Part shown: in pieces, positions 54,330-63,532 of the stretch
Layout: every line of letters starts with the position of its first letter
Numbering within the stretch: position 1 is the stretch's first letter
Assembly (NCBI GenBank): GCA_902550325.1
Contig: CACCYT010000003.1
Location: 1 to 64,000, forward strand
Reading direction: 5' to 3'
From: an uncultured Bacteroidota bacterium
GTDB lineage: Bacteria; Bacteroidota; Bacteroidia; Flavobacteriales; Flavobacteriaceae
DNA length: 64,000 nt
Notes under the pieces: model-generated
Databases searched by the model: none
What the model saw: only the letters and a program-made list of their open reading frames with translations
What the model was told of the DNA's origin: nothing
Position numbers and translations under genes: made by a program

Positions 54330-56573
54330 TTAGTTTAATTTAAATTTCTTAACAGTTAATCCTTCTTCAGACTCTATTCTTAAGATTTTCATCTTGCTAT
54401 CCAAGTCATTAATATTTGCCTTGTGTCTAAAATCAATCTCTTTAATTAATCTTCCTGAGTAGTCATAAATCTTAGCCTTATATCTTTCGTCTGAATTACC
54501 CATAATAGTTAGTTCAGAGTTCGTATTTTTAAAAATTCTAAGATTATTATCCGTTGGTAGTTCAGGGATTAATTGATCAGTAAAGTGTAAATAAAATCTA
54601 CCTAAACCATTTAATTCATCAAATAAATCAATTTTAATTTTTTTATCAAATTTAACAATTCTGTTGGTCAGTTTATCTTCAAGAAATACATTATATATCT
54701 CATTAATATCTCTTTCGATAAATGATAGTTCAATTTGTGAGGATTTTGTTTCTATTCCTATAGGAATAGTAATGTTTCTTAAGTCAGAATATGGCAAAGA
54801 TTGTTCCCATAGATCTATGCCTTCATCATTTTCTAATAGTCTAGTATAAATATATGCCGAGTTTTTTGTAAAAAATTTACCACCATCATAGCCCGGATCT
54901 AGTCCTTTAGTTGTTTTGTCACTAAAAAATAGTTTGATGTTGTCTGATTCAGCTGAATCTAAATCTTGAATTTTTATATTAATACGACTAATATTTTCAG
55001 AATAACCTGATGCAACTGGGGTGTTAAAATTACGATGACTTCCCGATAACTGCATGTCTTCATGAAAATATAAAGTTGCAGTATTTGGGGTACCACCTCT
55101 CATATTAATAAAAAATCCTTCTCCAGGAGCAATATATTTAACAGTGGGTTCAGATGCTCCATAAAGATCCCAAGAACTTCCGTTCCATGCATATACATAA
55201 GTATAAGTATTATGCAAAGGACCGTCATTTTTACTTATAAAATTTGCATCAGTTCCTGAGTGTCCGGTTACATTACCATTTAATGCCAGGTATGATGGAT
55301 ACGGATTGCCAATAAAATTCCAAGATGTACCAGCATTTGTTGCCGTAAATGTAACAGATGTTCCAGTTGTTACTGCTGTACCTGAAAATGTTACATCTTG
55401 TGTTCCTGACCCACTTGCACTGATTAAGTAACCTTGACCGTTTGTCAATGTTGCTGAATTCCCTGAGGGGTCATAGTATGAATAAGTATTAGACGCATTA
55501 TCGTGAATACCAATAGCGCTTTTGGATGATCCAGAAACAGTACCAGTTCTCAAACTGTTATTGTCAATGACATCTTGAACAGATTCTCCTGTAACAGGGA
55601 CTCCAACTAAGGTCCATTCACTATCACCATCAACAGTCCTTACAAAGTCTAAATTATACCCATCAGTATCAAGTTTATTGATAATTGATCCAGAATTGGA
55701 TTTACTAGTCTTTAATATAAATTTTCCAGAACCATCGCTCGCCATATTTTTTGCTGCAGCTGTCCCTGTAGATGTTAAACTTCCGGTAACGTTAACCGTT
55801 AAACTAGAGGCAGAAAGTTTAATTTGTCTTGCACTAACATCCCCATTGACCGTTATTCCACCAGTGGATGCGGTTCCTCCGGTATAGTCACTGTTATCGT
55901 CAGCTGCCCCGTAAAACAATAAGTCTCCTCCCATGTTTGACATGCTAACGGTTGAACCAAATGTTACAGTGTGTAGGTCTGCAAAAATCAAGTCTCTGTC
56001 ATTACCTCCACTTGTAATTGTTCCGTTAAATGTGAGAGAATGCCCATCTTTATCAAAGATAAATTTGAGTGATGTATCATCTGAAAGGGTTAGAGTACTT
56101 GAACTTGAAAAAGTTATTGAACTATTAGCATGAGAAGAGGTGCCTAATTTGAATTGTTTTGTAACGGTTGAAGTAGCATCCAATGTTATATTAGCATTTA
56201 TTGTCCATTGAACGTTTCCTCTGTTGTGCTGCCAAACCTGAGTTGTTCCAGTACCTTGTAAAGTAAGTGTATTGGAGCCGCCTGAGGCTTGATCAAGGGT
56301 CCATGAACCTCCTGTTGATCCACCATGTTTAAATTGTTTTAATGTTATATCGGCATCTAAAGTAATAGTCGTCGAACTTCCACCACTGATTGTTACTACA
56401 GCCGATGAACCTGACGGATATCCAGGACTTCCACTACAAGTCCAATTACCAGTGTTTGTCCAGTTTGTATTATTTGCATTATCAGCACCAGTCCATGTGC
56501 AAGCACCATTTACTTGGCTATTACATATAAAGGGGAATGAGAATATGATTAAAATAAGTAGGATTTTTTTCAT
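54330..56573 (-). CDS. Secreted beta-strand-rich protein with T9SS C-terminal sorting domain
   Basis: 747 residues. Signal peptide ends in ICNSQ. Residues 25-330 carry short repeats of Thr/Ser/Gly-rich strands (TWTGADNANNTNWTNTGNW, STTITLDADITLKQF) as in beta-helical or autotransporter-like proteins. Residues 330-560 form one or more non-repeated domains (WTLVGVPVTGESVQDVID, GQGYLISASG, WNFIGNPYPSYLAL). The final 75 residues (LRIFKNTNSELTIMG, YKAKIYDYSGRLIKEI, ending VKKFKLN) fit the type A T9SS target domain. It would be exported and bound to the surface. Upstream of the 49-residue peptide, same strand. Confidence 0.8.
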   Translation of the reverse strand: MKKILLILIIFSFPFICNSQVNGACTWTGADNANNTNWTNTGNWTCSGSPGYPSGSSAVVTISGGSSTTITLDADITLKQFKHGGSTGGSWTLDQASGGSNTLTLQGTGTTQVWQHNRGNVQWTINANITLDATSTVTKQFKLGTSSHANSSITFSSSSTLTLSDDTSLKFIFDKDGHSLTFNGTITSGGNDRDLIFADLHTVTFGSTVSMSNMGGDLLFYGAADDNSDYTGGTASTGGITVNGDVSARQIKLSASSLTVNVTGSLTSTGTAAAKNMASDGSGKFILKTSKSNSGSIINKLDTDGYNLDFVRTVDGDSEWTLVGVPVTGESVQDVIDNNSLRTGTVSGSSKSAIGIHDNASNTYSYYDPSGNSATLTNGQGYLISASGSGTQDVTFSGTAVTTGTSVTFTATNAGTSWNFIGNPYPSYLALNGNVTGHSGTDANFISKNDGPLHNTYTYVYAWNGSSWDLYGASEPTVKYIAPGEGFFINMRGGTPNTATLYFHEDMQLSGSHRNFNTPVASGYSENISRINIKIQDLDSAESDNIKLFFSDKTTKGLDPGYDGGKFFTKNSAYIYTRLLENDEGIDLWEQSLPYSDLRNITIPIGIETKSSQIELSFIERDINEIYNVFLEDKLTNRIVKFDKKIKIDLFDELNGLGRFYLHFTDQLIPELPTDNNLRIFKNTNSELTIMGNSDERYKAKIYDYSGRLIKEIDFRHKANINDLDSKMKILRIESEEGLTVKKFKLN

Positions 56574-56655
56574 AATTAGTCATTAAAGTATTAATTTATT
56601 AAATAATTGGTAAAAAACAAAGTAAAAAACTGAGGATTATATAGATCGATCAATT

Positions 56656-57453
56656 TTAACCAAAGTCACTAGATATATTTTCTTTTATACCCTCAAGATG
56701 TTTAAAATAATCAAAATCCTTAGTGTTGTAGATTAGAATTGAGATTTGACCTCCATTAGACTGGCTAGGGTCATGAATTAATACATCAATTTTTAGATCG
56801 CCTTTTGTAAGAGTAAAGACTAAATCAATTGATTTTTCATCACTAAAAAAATCATCACTAATGGTATATTCACCATTGATTAGTTTTTTGTGACTGTCGT
56901 TTTGTTCACTACTTCTCTTATCATTAATAGACATGGGTTCTCTAATTTGATCAGAGTATCCAACAGAGCTTAAAAAATCTAAAATCCCTTTTAGGCTTTC
57001 TTTGTAGTTATTTGCTGTTCCTGCTTCAGAGCTAAATAATTTAACACCTATCAGACCTTCTTTTGGTGTATAATAAAGTTTTCCAAATAGCTCAACTTCA
57101 ATGATTGAAACATTTTGAAACTTACCACTCAGATTAGGGTCACCCAATCTATCACCCGGACCCAATACTTGATTTAATTTTCCTTCTCCAACACCATCCC
57201 AACCACGTGGGTCATTTTGTAAACTAAATTTGTGATTCACACCAGGAAATGTAATATTGTAGTATTTACTGTACTTATTTGTCTCATACTCATTAGTAGC
57301 AACTTCTCTCGTCATACCATTGTAGAATCCACCATATAGTTTTGTATTTAGAATTATTTCATTAAGTTCTTTTAGTACGGGATTTACTTGCTTTTGAGCA
57401 TAAAAAACATTTGAAAAAATAAAGAACGAAAGGATTTGAATAATTTGTTTCAT
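56656..57453 (-). CDS. Exported protein of unknown function
   Basis: Not recognised. ATG 57453 gives a signal peptide MKQIIQILSFFIFSNVFYAQ; the frame extends to 57489 but that start has no signal. Mature part: VNPVLKELNEIILNTKLYGGFYNG, then beta-rich FKNVSIIEVELFGKLYYTPKEGLIGVKLFSS, and a conserved-looking acidic end. It lies between the T9SS protein and the sulfatase on the same strand. 265 residues. Confidence 0.6.
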   Translation of the reverse strand: MKQIIQILSFFIFSNVFYAQKQVNPVLKELNEIILNTKLYGGFYNGMTREVATNEYETNKYSKYYNITFPGVNHKFSLQNDPRGWDGVGEGKLNQVLGPGDRLGDPNLSGKFQNVSIIEVELFGKLYYTPKEGLIGVKLFSSEAGTANNYKESLKGILDFLSSVGYSDQIREPMSINDKRSSEQNDSHKKLINGEYTISDDFFSDEKSIDLVFTLTKGDLKIDVLIHDPSQSNGGQISILIYNTKDFDYFKHLEGIKENISSDFG

Positions 57454-57512
57454 TTTCAATTGTAAATATACTAAATGTATGAAAATCATTAAAATGAAAA
57501 TAAAAACATTAC

Positions 57513-58949
57513 TTAATTACCAGCTCTTTTAGATAAAAGGTCTGAGGGTGGATATAAGTCTTTTTTATGTTTTTGAATTAACTCTTTGATTTTTTCTATA
57601 ATCTCCGGATTATCATCTGCTACATCGTACTTCTCTGACGGATCTTCATTCAAATTAAATAATATCGGAGTATTTAAAACTCTTTTTTTGTTCTTTGTTA
57701 CATAATTTTTGGCATTGTAATACTTACTAACATTATACTCATAGGCTCCCTGGGTAATAAAATGAGCTTTGTAATCATTTAGCCTCGCTGCATATATTTC
57801 TCTTTGTCTGTAAAATAAAATAGATTTCCTCTCACTAGAATTGTGATTAATTAGCGCGTTTTTTATGCTGAATCCATCAATGATTCTATCATTAGGAATA
57901 TCAATACCTGCAAGATCTAAAATAGTAGGAAAAATATCCAATGTAGACCCCAAGTCACTAATTGTACCGGATTTTATTGCTCCTCCCCAAAACAGTCCGG
58001 GAACTCTTTGCCCCCCTTCCCATGTCGTACCTTTACCTTCTCTTAGTAGTCCAGCTGATCCTCCGTGAGTGTCATAAGGTAACCAAGGACCATTGTCTGA
58101 TGAGAAAATGACTACGGTGTTTTTATCAAGATTCTCCTCAATAAGTTTTTTCATTATCCTACCCATATTAAAATCTATTTCTTCAATAACATCACCATAA
58201 AGACCTGCCTTACTATTTCCATAAAAATCCTTGGAAGCATATAGTGGGGTATGAGGCATGCTGTGAGCCAAATAAATAAAGAAATTATCTGTTTTATTTT
58301 TATCTATAAAATCAATTGTCTTATCTGTGAATCTTTTTGTTATGGTTTTTTGGTTTGCTGGTCTCTCTATGATCTGAGTATTTTCAATTATTGGAACATT
58401 ATAATTATCAGAATTTATATCATCTGATTCGTATTGCTGCCAATAATTATTTCCTGGACAACAAGTAATACCATTAATTTTATCCATATCATTTGAATAT
58501 GGAATACCGTAATAATAGTCAAAACCGTGGCTAGTGGGTAAGTACTCTTTTTTGTGACCTAGATGCCACTTACCAATTGCAGCAGTTTTATAACCATTTT
58601 CACTTAGTTTTTCAGCAATTGTAATTTCCGTAGATGGCAATCCAAATTCTGAGTCTGGAAATAATACCCTATCCTCTTTACCAATCATCCCGTTTCTGAT
58701 GGGTAGTCTTCCTGTTAATAATGCGGCTCTACTGGGTGTGCAGACACTGGAAGCTGAATAAAATTGTGTCCATTTTTGCCCTTCAGTAGCCATGATGTCA
58801 AGATTGGGTGTTTTTATGGTTGGATGACCATAACTGGCAACATCTCCATAACCCATATCATCAACAAATACAACAATGAAGTTTTTGTTTTTCACAACAT
58901 TATCGCAGGAAAATAGTATGAAACAGAATAGTAAAACAAATCTTTTCAA
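57513..58949 (-). CDS. Exported sulfatase, S1 family lipoprotein
   Basis: Removes sulfate esters, probably from algal polysaccharide. Lipobox FILFSC. Two-Asp metal site DDMGYGD (30-36), and the formylglycine motif C-T-P-S-R with Cys70 (SVCTPSRAALLTGR), which must be modified by a formylglycine-generating enzyme or anaerobic sulfatase-maturing enzyme encoded elsewhere. IGKWHLGHK, HSMPHTP and SSDNGPWL(P) complete the alkaline-phosphatase-like core. 478 residues. With the GH3 and beta-helix genes nearby it points to a sulfated glycan. Confidence 0.93.
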   Translation of the reverse strand: MKRFVLLFCFILFSCDNVVKNKNFIVVFVDDMGYGDVASYGHPTIKTPNLDIMATEGQKWTQFYSASSVCTPSRAALLTGRLPIRNGMIGKEDRVLFPDSEFGLPSTEITIAEKLSENGYKTAAIGKWHLGHKKEYLPTSHGFDYYYGIPYSNDMDKINGITCCPGNNYWQQYESDDINSDNYNVPIIENTQIIERPANQKTITKRFTDKTIDFIDKNKTDNFFIYLAHSMPHTPLYASKDFYGNSKAGLYGDVIEEIDFNMGRIMKKLIEENLDKNTVVIFSSDNGPWLPYDTHGGSAGLLREGKGTTWEGGQRVPGLFWGGAIKSGTISDLGSTLDIFPTILDLAGIDIPNDRIIDGFSIKNALINHNSSERKSILFYRQREIYAARLNDYKAHFITQGAYEYNVSKYYNAKNYVTKNKKRVLNTPILFNLNEDPSEKYDVADDNPEIIEKIKELIQKHKKDLYPPSDLLSKRAGN

Positions 58950-58960
58950 AGCATTAATAT

Positions 58961-58993
58961 AAAAAAAAAGAGGCGAATTAAATTCTCCTCTTT
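58961..58993 (-). terminator. Terminator after the exported protein gene at 59016
   Basis: Stem AAAGAGG / CCTCTTT plus an inner GAAT / ATTC, followed on the minus strand by a run of T. Ends transcription between the 59016 gene and the sulfatase, so these two are separate units. Confidence 0.75.
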
Positions 58994-59015
58994 ATCCAAT
59001 TTTTCAAAACAATTC

Positions 59016-59729
59016 CTAATTAAACGAACCGTAGTCCTTTAGTATTGTTAAACTGTAGTGATTTAAGATTTTGGTTTCTCCTTTTGTTTGGTGATATTTT
59101 GTCCAATCGTCCACATTTTTTTCACCCTCTGCTTTAGCCATTATCAGTTCACCCAGATTGTCTGCACCAAGAGCAACCCAGTGTGTTGCTGTACCATCTC
59201 TATTAACACCCATGGGAGCACCAACATCGTAAGTTCCATAAACAACCATTCCTCCATTTGAAGAATCTTGAGTATCCATAATAAGTTTAGCAAACGCTGC
59301 TAACCATTTTGCTGGATCAGAAATTTCAAGGTCATAAATTTGTATGTAAGGTTTTGTTGCAGGGTTTACTCCATTCGAGCCCAAAATTCTGCCTGTGTAT
59401 CTTGGACCGCGACTTTCAACAAGTGGGTCAAGCTCACTTAAGTGTTTAGCCCATTGTTCACGGGTTTTTGGCTCAACTAAACCCCAGTTTTCAGTATCTC
59501 CAAAACGTACTAGTCTGTGTGAACCATCAACATTTCCTCTATCCATTCTTTCCAAATAAGCACCACCTGATTTAAACTCAACTCCGTCAAAAAAATCATC
59601 ATAGGCAGCGGCAATTTCACCTTCGTTACTTCTTTCAGCATTGAAGTAGTAAACAGTAAATGATGGTGTTTGAGAAAACGAAAAAGTAAAAAACAAACTA
59701 AACATTAATAACATTATTGTATTCTTCAT
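59016..59729 (-). CDS. Exported protein with two similar alpha-beta modules, unknown function
   Basis: Not recognised. Signal peptide ends in FTFSFSQ. The mature protein (237 residues in all) seems to hold two related modules with Tyr/Phe-strand starts (FTVYYFNAERSNEGEIAAAYDDFFDG; YIQIYDLEISDPAKWLAAFAKLI), each ending with strand-rich segments (GSHRLVRFGDTENWG, ATHWVALGADNLGEL). This suggests a ferredoxin-like dimeric fold of the Dabb or similar group, but I could not assign it. It is divergent from the NTF2-like gene at 59882. Confidence 0.6.
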   Translation of the reverse strand: MKNTIMLLMFSLFFTFSFSQTPSFTVYYFNAERSNEGEIAAAYDDFFDGVEFKSGGAYLERMDRGNVDGSHRLVRFGDTENWGLVEPKTREQWAKHLSELDPLVESRGPRYTGRILGSNGVNPATKPYIQIYDLEISDPAKWLAAFAKLIMDTQDSSNGGMVVYGTYDVGAPMGVNRDGTATHWVALGADNLGELIMAKAEGEKNVDDWTKYHQTKGETKILNHYSLTILKDYGSFN

Positions 59730-59881
59730 AATTTTGATTTTTGAATTAATTATTTAAGTTAATTATTACATTCTCATTATTCAATATTCATAATTATTAA
59801 ATTATCAATTAATGAAAAAATTATATTTTTCTTAATCTAAGGCTTTATTATTTACATTATTTTTAAAAAAATTAATTTATT

Positions 59882-60400
59882 ATGAAAAAACTAAACATTA
59901 AATATTTTACAGTAATGTTAATATTCTTATTTGCAGCATGTGAAGCTCCTACTGTAGGCTATAATACTTACGAATGGGCAAAAGATTACAAATTTGCTAT
60001 AGGTTCCGAAGAAAGTATAGAGGTTGCATTAAATTTTGATAAAGCATGGGCTGATCGTGATTTTGAGACAATGACAACTTTTGCTTCTGATTCAGTTAAA
60101 TTCTTCTTCGGAAACGGTATTGAAAGGGATTTTGACTATGTTAAAAATTCTGCACTTACTCAAGATTCAATAAGGTCTGCAAATGCTTCCTCTGTTGAAA
60201 GTGACTTAAAGCACGTTTATTCTCTAGTTTTAAACCCTGATAGTGGGTGGGAGCATGTCAGAACACACGTCGTATATACTTTTACTGATTCTTTAGGTAA
60301 CATAAACAAGTGGAGACAATTTGAGAGATTTGCAGTCAAAGATGGTAAAGTTCAACGATTTGCTGGCTCAGGGCAAGATATTCCAGAAGAAACCGAATAA
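59882..60400 (+). CDS. NTF2-like (SnoaL-type) lipoprotein 2
   Basis: Function unknown. Lipobox LFAAC. NTF2-like region VALNFDKAWADRDFETMTTFASDSVKFFFGNGIERD and RTHVVYTFTDSLGNINKWRQFERFAVKDGKVQRF. 172 residues. It is followed 10 bp later by a third NTF2-like lipoprotein; the pair are presumably one transcript. The 152 bp upstream, shared with the divergent gene at 59729, are AT-rich with no clear promoter box. Confidence 0.8.
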   Translation: MKKLNIKYFTVMLIFLFAACEAPTVGYNTYEWAKDYKFAIGSEESIEVALNFDKAWADRDFETMTTFASDSVKFFFGNGIERDFDYVKNSALTQDSIRSANASSVESDLKHVYSLVLNPDSGWEHVRTHVVYTFTDSLGNINKWRQFERFAVKDGKVQRFAGSGQDIPEETE

Positions 60401-60410
60401 ATTAAATAAC

Positions 60411-60917
60411 ATGAAAAATTCAATTTTAATAACATGTATTTTTGCTTTGTTTTTTACCTCATGTGGAGATATTCCATTTGACACCTCGGAAAGAGGTGGC
60501 TTGATGATGGCAACAGACGATAAGACAATAATCATTGAAAGCCTTGCTAAAGCTTATACAGAAGGAAATTTTGACATTGCCAAAGATTATTTCGCAGAGG
60601 ATGGTGTTCATAATGTCAATAATGATGAATATACCAACGATGAAATCATAGCTGGATATAATTTTCATTCATTACTTTATGATGAAATGGAGCATTTAAC
60701 CCCATGGGTGACTACTATGTATTATAATGATGGTAGTATTTATACAAACCAATGGGCTGAATGGACTGGAAAATCTAAAATTACTGGTGAAGTTCAGACA
60801 AATAATTTCCACTGTTGGTGGAAGTGGGAGGGAGATAAAATCGTTTCTACTGCTTGTTATTTCGACACTACAGATATAGACAAGGAGGCCGCCCTTTATG
60901 CAGAGCAGAGTCAGTAA
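60411..60917 (+). CDS. NTF2-like (SnoaL-type) lipoprotein 3
   Basis: Function unknown. ATG 60411 gives MKNSILITCIFALFFTSC with lipobox; the longer frame to 60321 lies inside the preceding gene. NTF2-like core IIIESLAKAYTEGNFDIAKDYFAEDGVHNVNNDEYTNDEIIAGYNFH ... YTNQWAEWTGKSKITGEVQTNNFHCWWKWEGDKIVSTACYF. Trp/His-rich interior suggests a binding pocket. 168 residues, followed by a strong terminator. Confidence 0.8.
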   Translation: MKNSILITCIFALFFTSCGDIPFDTSERGGLMMATDDKTIIIESLAKAYTEGNFDIAKDYFAEDGVHNVNNDEYTNDEIIAGYNFHSLLYDEMEHLTPWVTTMYYNDGSIYTNQWAEWTGKSKITGEVQTNNFHCWWKWEGDKIVSTACYFDTTDIDKEAALYAEQSQ

Positions 60918-60934
60918 AAACTTTTTACTTAAAT

Positions 60935-60972
60935 AAAAAAAGGGAATCTAAATTATTAGTTTCCCTTTTTTT
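60935..60972 (+). terminator. Intrinsic terminator after the NTF2-like pair
   Basis: Stem AGGGAA-CTAA / TTAG-TTCCCT with one mismatch and an ATTA loop, then a run of seven T. It closes the NTF2-like transcript before the caspase gene region. Confidence 0.8.
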
Positions 60973-61005
60973 GTTACACAAACTTTTGAAAGTTCGAACT
61001 TTTTA
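60973..61005. repeat. Left copy of a 33-bp imperfect direct repeat around the caspase gene
   Basis: Agrees with 63533-63565 at 26 of 33 positions, with the identical core AAAGTTCGAA. The core is part of a palindrome here (AAAGTTCGAACTTT). The two copies bracket the caspase gene and its terminator. Confidence 0.55.
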
Positions 61006-61130
61006 AATGGTCCTAATTGTGTTTTAATCCAAGAATGTGATGCTTTTTTTAATCTTATATTAAAATATTGAAAACAAAAATGTGAGCTATATTATTTCTG
61101 TAACTATAGTTTGGAAAGATTTTGACCACA

Positions 61131-63461
61131 TTATTTTTCATTAATTTCAACGAAAGCAGGGACTTCAAATGTACTTTTATCAATCAAAGTTTTATCAGTA
61201 TAGGCATCTAATTCAAACATGTTTACATTTTTAATTACGTTATAAATTTTTCTTGCTTTTACTGCGTCTTCATTTAATGCCCTGGAATGAATAATTTTAT
61301 CGTTGTTGTAAGGATCGCTAAAGCTATCCACAAAAAATCGATTAAATTTATTAGTTAGACCATAGATATCACTTATCAGATAAACTTCCTTCGATTGATC
61401 ATTATTCAACATATTCATTTTATAAATTTCATATGAAAATTCTTCATCAGTTGTGGAGTAATACTCAAGAAAATAAATAAATTTTAGAAAATTTTCATTA
61501 TGAGATTTGTTTTCATTATCAATAAGCAAACTGCTTAAATAAGAAATATATAAGGCATTGTAAAATGAGGCAGGGTCATCATTAATGATCTTATCACATA
61601 GATCAGTATTGATCGAAATTTTGTTTTGGGTATTTTTGGTAAATAATGCACTTTCATTAAACTTTTTAGCATAAACACTCAAGAATTTATTGGCGTATAT
61701 CATGACGTTTATGTAATCTTCATGAATTATAAATAAATTAGAAATAAAACTATTGTAGTTTATAGTAAGAAAGCGATCAAATATAAACTTTGTCATAGTA
61801 TCTTCATCGAAAATATCAACAGATTTTAAACCATAATTAAACGCTTCATCAAAGGAATAGGAAAGAAGTAAATATTCAGATAATTTCGAATATCCCTCAA
61901 CAGTCAAAGCAAGATCGTTATATTGGAGATTTGAAAGTAATCTGTCAACATACATTTGTTGAAATGTTGGGTCTGCAAGTATCATCCTCTCATAAAAACG
62001 AGCCAAACTATACCAAACTGCATTGAAGCTCCATGAGTCCTTGACAAATTTAGAGCTATTTTGATTTAAATATTCCTCACCAGCAATAATTTCCTGTCTG
62101 ACTTCTTCTTCGTCTAATTCTTCGAAAATCCTTTTCCAACTTAAAAGTCTTTCATAAGCCACTGTTTTCATTCGAAAAACTGGATCGAAACCCTCATATG
62201 CTAAAGAGTGTTCTTTTGAATAAGATAAAATAGTACTATCATCAATTTCACCAAAAGAGTAAACCATATCTTTAGTTTTTTCGTATTCGGAATTTTCAGA
62301 ATTTTTTTCTATCCATGTCCTGCTGGCTGAAAGGTAGGTAGCATCCCTGTAATAATAAGGATTGTTTTTACCAGCTAAATAAAGATTGTCAAGTTTTATC
62401 TTATAATTTTCCCAATCATTTAATTGTTCATATGCATCCAAAAGACCAGCATAAATAATAGCATTTGGAGTTGTTATATAATACTTGTAAGAGCCGAGTG
62501 AATTTGGATTTATTTGAATAGCTTTCTCATAATCTAAAATTGCTTGATCATAATTTCTTAAAATATGATGTGCATGTCCTCTTTTCTCAAATGCTCTATA
62601 ATTATTGGGTTGTTTAGCTATTATTTGAGTAGAAATTTCGATAACCCTAGAGATGTTTTGATTTTTCAATAATATATTGTCAATTTCAATGAAATCCTCT
62701 TCAAAATTTCCTGGATTAAGAAAAAAAGTTTGACCTGTAAGCTGAGTAGCTTCAACAGGTCTTTGATTTCCATTTGTTTCTGACAATACCTCAGCTCTTA
62801 CATTTCTAAAAACTTGATCAATTGAAGTATCCTCAAGTAACATATTTTTAGAAAGACTAATGGTATAGATGCTGTTTTCTCCATCTCCGTCCGGTGCTGT
62901 TTGCCCTGAGTCTGTTGAAAAAGCTATTAAAGATCCCGTTGGAGGTGGTATTTTGGCTAATCCCTGACTTTTTAATGAACGTGTTGTATTCCATTTTGAT
63001 TCAAATGGATTATCTCTACAAGCATCAAGTATTAAAATGTTTACTTGATTTGTTTGAGCTCTTAGGTATCTCATTATATTTTGAACACTAAAGCCGTAAT
63101 CTAATACATCAAACTCTTCTTCAAAAACCTCTTTAGTAGGCAACAGAAAATTTTCATCATCAACTTGTATTCCATGACCTGCATAGTAAACAAATGCCAC
63201 ATCATATTCTGATCGTTTACTACCAAATTCTCTAATGGCAGATGTCATATCCCTTTTTGTAGCGAGATTCTCCCTTATGATGACATCAAAATCTAGAGAG
63301 TCTAAGGTAGATGCTATAAGTCTTGCATCATTCACAGGATTTTTTAATTCCCCGTTTTCATAATTTGAATTACCTATAACAAGTGCTAAACGCTTCTCAT
63401 CCATTTGACTATAAAGAAAAAAGGGTAGAAATAAAAAAGTTAGAAGTCTAAAGTTTTTCAT
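61131..63461 (-). CDS. Exported caspase-like protease (C14) with TPR tail
   Basis: Secreted caspase-family cysteine protease of 776 residues. Signal peptide ends near FLYSQ. The catalytic dyad is complete: His96 in YYAGHGIQ and Cys148 in LDACRDNPF, within a p20-like fold (RLALVIGNSNY, NPVNDARLIASTLDSLDFDV). Residues 270-345 contain TPR-like helices (NNYRAFEKRGHAHHILRNYDQAILDYEKAIQINP); the rest is helical repeat. Bacterial members cleave after Arg/Lys and are linked to stress, toxins or conflict. Its promoter region is occupied by a hairpin terminator of the tRNA-Arg transcript, reading the same strand. Confidence 0.9.
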   Translation of the reverse strand: MKNFRLLTFLFLPFFLYSQMDEKRLALVIGNSNYENGELKNPVNDARLIASTLDSLDFDVIIRENLATKRDMTSAIREFGSKRSEYDVAFVYYAGHGIQVDDENFLLPTKEVFEEEFDVLDYGFSVQNIMRYLRAQTNQVNILILDACRDNPFESKWNTTRSLKSQGLAKIPPPTGSLIAFSTDSGQTAPDGDGENSIYTISLSKNMLLEDTSIDQVFRNVRAEVLSETNGNQRPVEATQLTGQTFFLNPGNFEEDFIEIDNILLKNQNISRVIEISTQIIAKQPNNYRAFEKRGHAHHILRNYDQAILDYEKAIQINPNSLGSYKYYITTPNAIIYAGLLDAYEQLNDWENYKIKLDNLYLAGKNNPYYYRDATYLSASRTWIEKNSENSEYEKTKDMVYSFGEIDDSTILSYSKEHSLAYEGFDPVFRMKTVAYERLLSWKRIFEELDEEEVRQEIIAGEEYLNQNSSKFVKDSWSFNAVWYSLARFYERMILADPTFQQMYVDRLLSNLQYNDLALTVEGYSKLSEYLLLSYSFDEAFNYGLKSVDIFDEDTMTKFIFDRFLTINYNSFISNLFIIHEDYINVMIYANKFLSVYAKKFNESALFTKNTQNKISINTDLCDKIINDDPASFYNALYISYLSSLLIDNENKSHNENFLKFIYFLEYYSTTDEEFSYEIYKMNMLNNDQSKEVYLISDIYGLTNKFNRFFVDSFSDPYNNDKIIHSRALNEDAVKARKIYNVIKNVNMFELDAYTDKTLIDKSTFEVPAFVEINEK

Positions 63462-63484
63462 TTGTTAATCTTTGTTACATGAAA

Positions 63485-63528
63485 TATAAAAAAAAAATCC
63501 CCAAAAATAGTTTATTATTTTCGGGGAT
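63485..63528 (-). terminator. Terminator for the tRNA-Arg transcript
   Basis: Stem ATCCCC / GGGGAT with inner AAAATA / TATTTT (63497-63528), followed on the minus strand by a run of T (63485-63496). It lies about 80 bp downstream of tRNA-Arg. Confidence 0.75.
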
Positions 63529-63532
63529 AACT

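Noticed and set aside
54134..54343. Plus-strand frame of 69 codons over the peptide gene
   Set aside because: Antisense to the 49-residue peptide, which has a clear signal and terminator; the plus frame has no features.
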